Source: Spongilla lacustris
Lineage: Eukaryota; Porifera; Demospongiae; Spongillida; Spongillidae
DNA length: 64,000 nucleotides
Assembly: GCA_949361645.1 (NCBI GenBank)
Contig: OX442415.1
Span: 20,429,283 to 20,493,282, forward strand
Reading direction: 5' to 3'
Shown here: one piece after another, positions 63,961-64,000 of the stretch
How the letters are laid out: every line of letters begins with the position of its first letter
How positions within the stretch are numbered: the first letter of the stretch is position 1
Position numbers and translations under genes: made by a program
Notes under the pieces: generated by a model
Told to the model about the DNA's origin: nothing
What the model saw: the letters and a program-made list of their open reading frames with translations, nothing else
Databases searched by the model: none

Positions 63961-64000
63961 TACTATTGCCTGCTATATATACAGATGTCCTGGAACCAAT

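Overview
The window is animal nuclear DNA, most likely from a sponge (Porifera, probably a demosponge). It has spliceosomal genes with short introns and clean GT/AG borders, a Bicaudal-D-type coiled-coil adaptor (an animal family), a mitochondrial complex I subunit, and a very heavy load of decayed transposons, MITEs and microsatellites. There is no operon structure, no CRISPR array, and I recognised no rRNA or tRNA gene. The species call is inference.

Layout: 0-1.8 kb, an apparently intact seven-exon gene of unknown function (-). 2-10 kb, remains of retrotransposons with a restriction-like endonuclease (three pieces) and a broken transposase gene (Tnp2/Plavaka-like, -). 10.4-17.6 kb, a pair of inverted non-coding repeats enclosing the 3' end of a Ty3/gypsy element with its LTR, G-rich MITEs and the 3' half of a second Plavaka-like transposase (+). 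17.7-24.5 kb, two head-to-head copies of a transposon whose protein I cannot place in a named superfamily: one internally deleted (-), one full length with about 170-bp terminal inverted repeats (+) but four inactivating lesions. 25.2-30.4 kb, a tandem duplication of a Bicaudal-D-like gene segment; the first copy carries a DNA-transposon insertion and a microhomology deletion.

31.9-38.7 kb holds a small tandem family of an uncharacterised protein starting MGQYY: one intact gene, one frameshifted copy and one promoter-plus-start remnant, all on the - strand with the same TATA-proximal motif. 39.2-45.9 kb contains two housekeeping genes on the - strand that I could splice completely: an NDUFB11/ESSS-like complex I subunit (3 exons, 127 aa) and glucose-6-phosphate dehydrogenase (11 exons, 480 aa), whose introns hold several large simple repeats and whose active-site signature is unusual.

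46-64 kb is mostly non-coding: a 1.8-kb direct duplication (46.2-48.2 and 62.2-64.0 kb), a dead piggyBac transposase, MITEs, minisatellites, one single-exon multi-pass membrane protein (58.6 kb), and another fragment of the endonuclease-type retrotransposon.

The probable host genes are the 5' hypothetical gene, the Bicaudal-D-like gene, the MGQYY gene, the NDUFB11-like gene, G6PD and the membrane protein. They look functionally independent; only the MGQYY copies share an obvious regulatory sequence. Most of the rest is explained by transposition, tandem duplication and decay.
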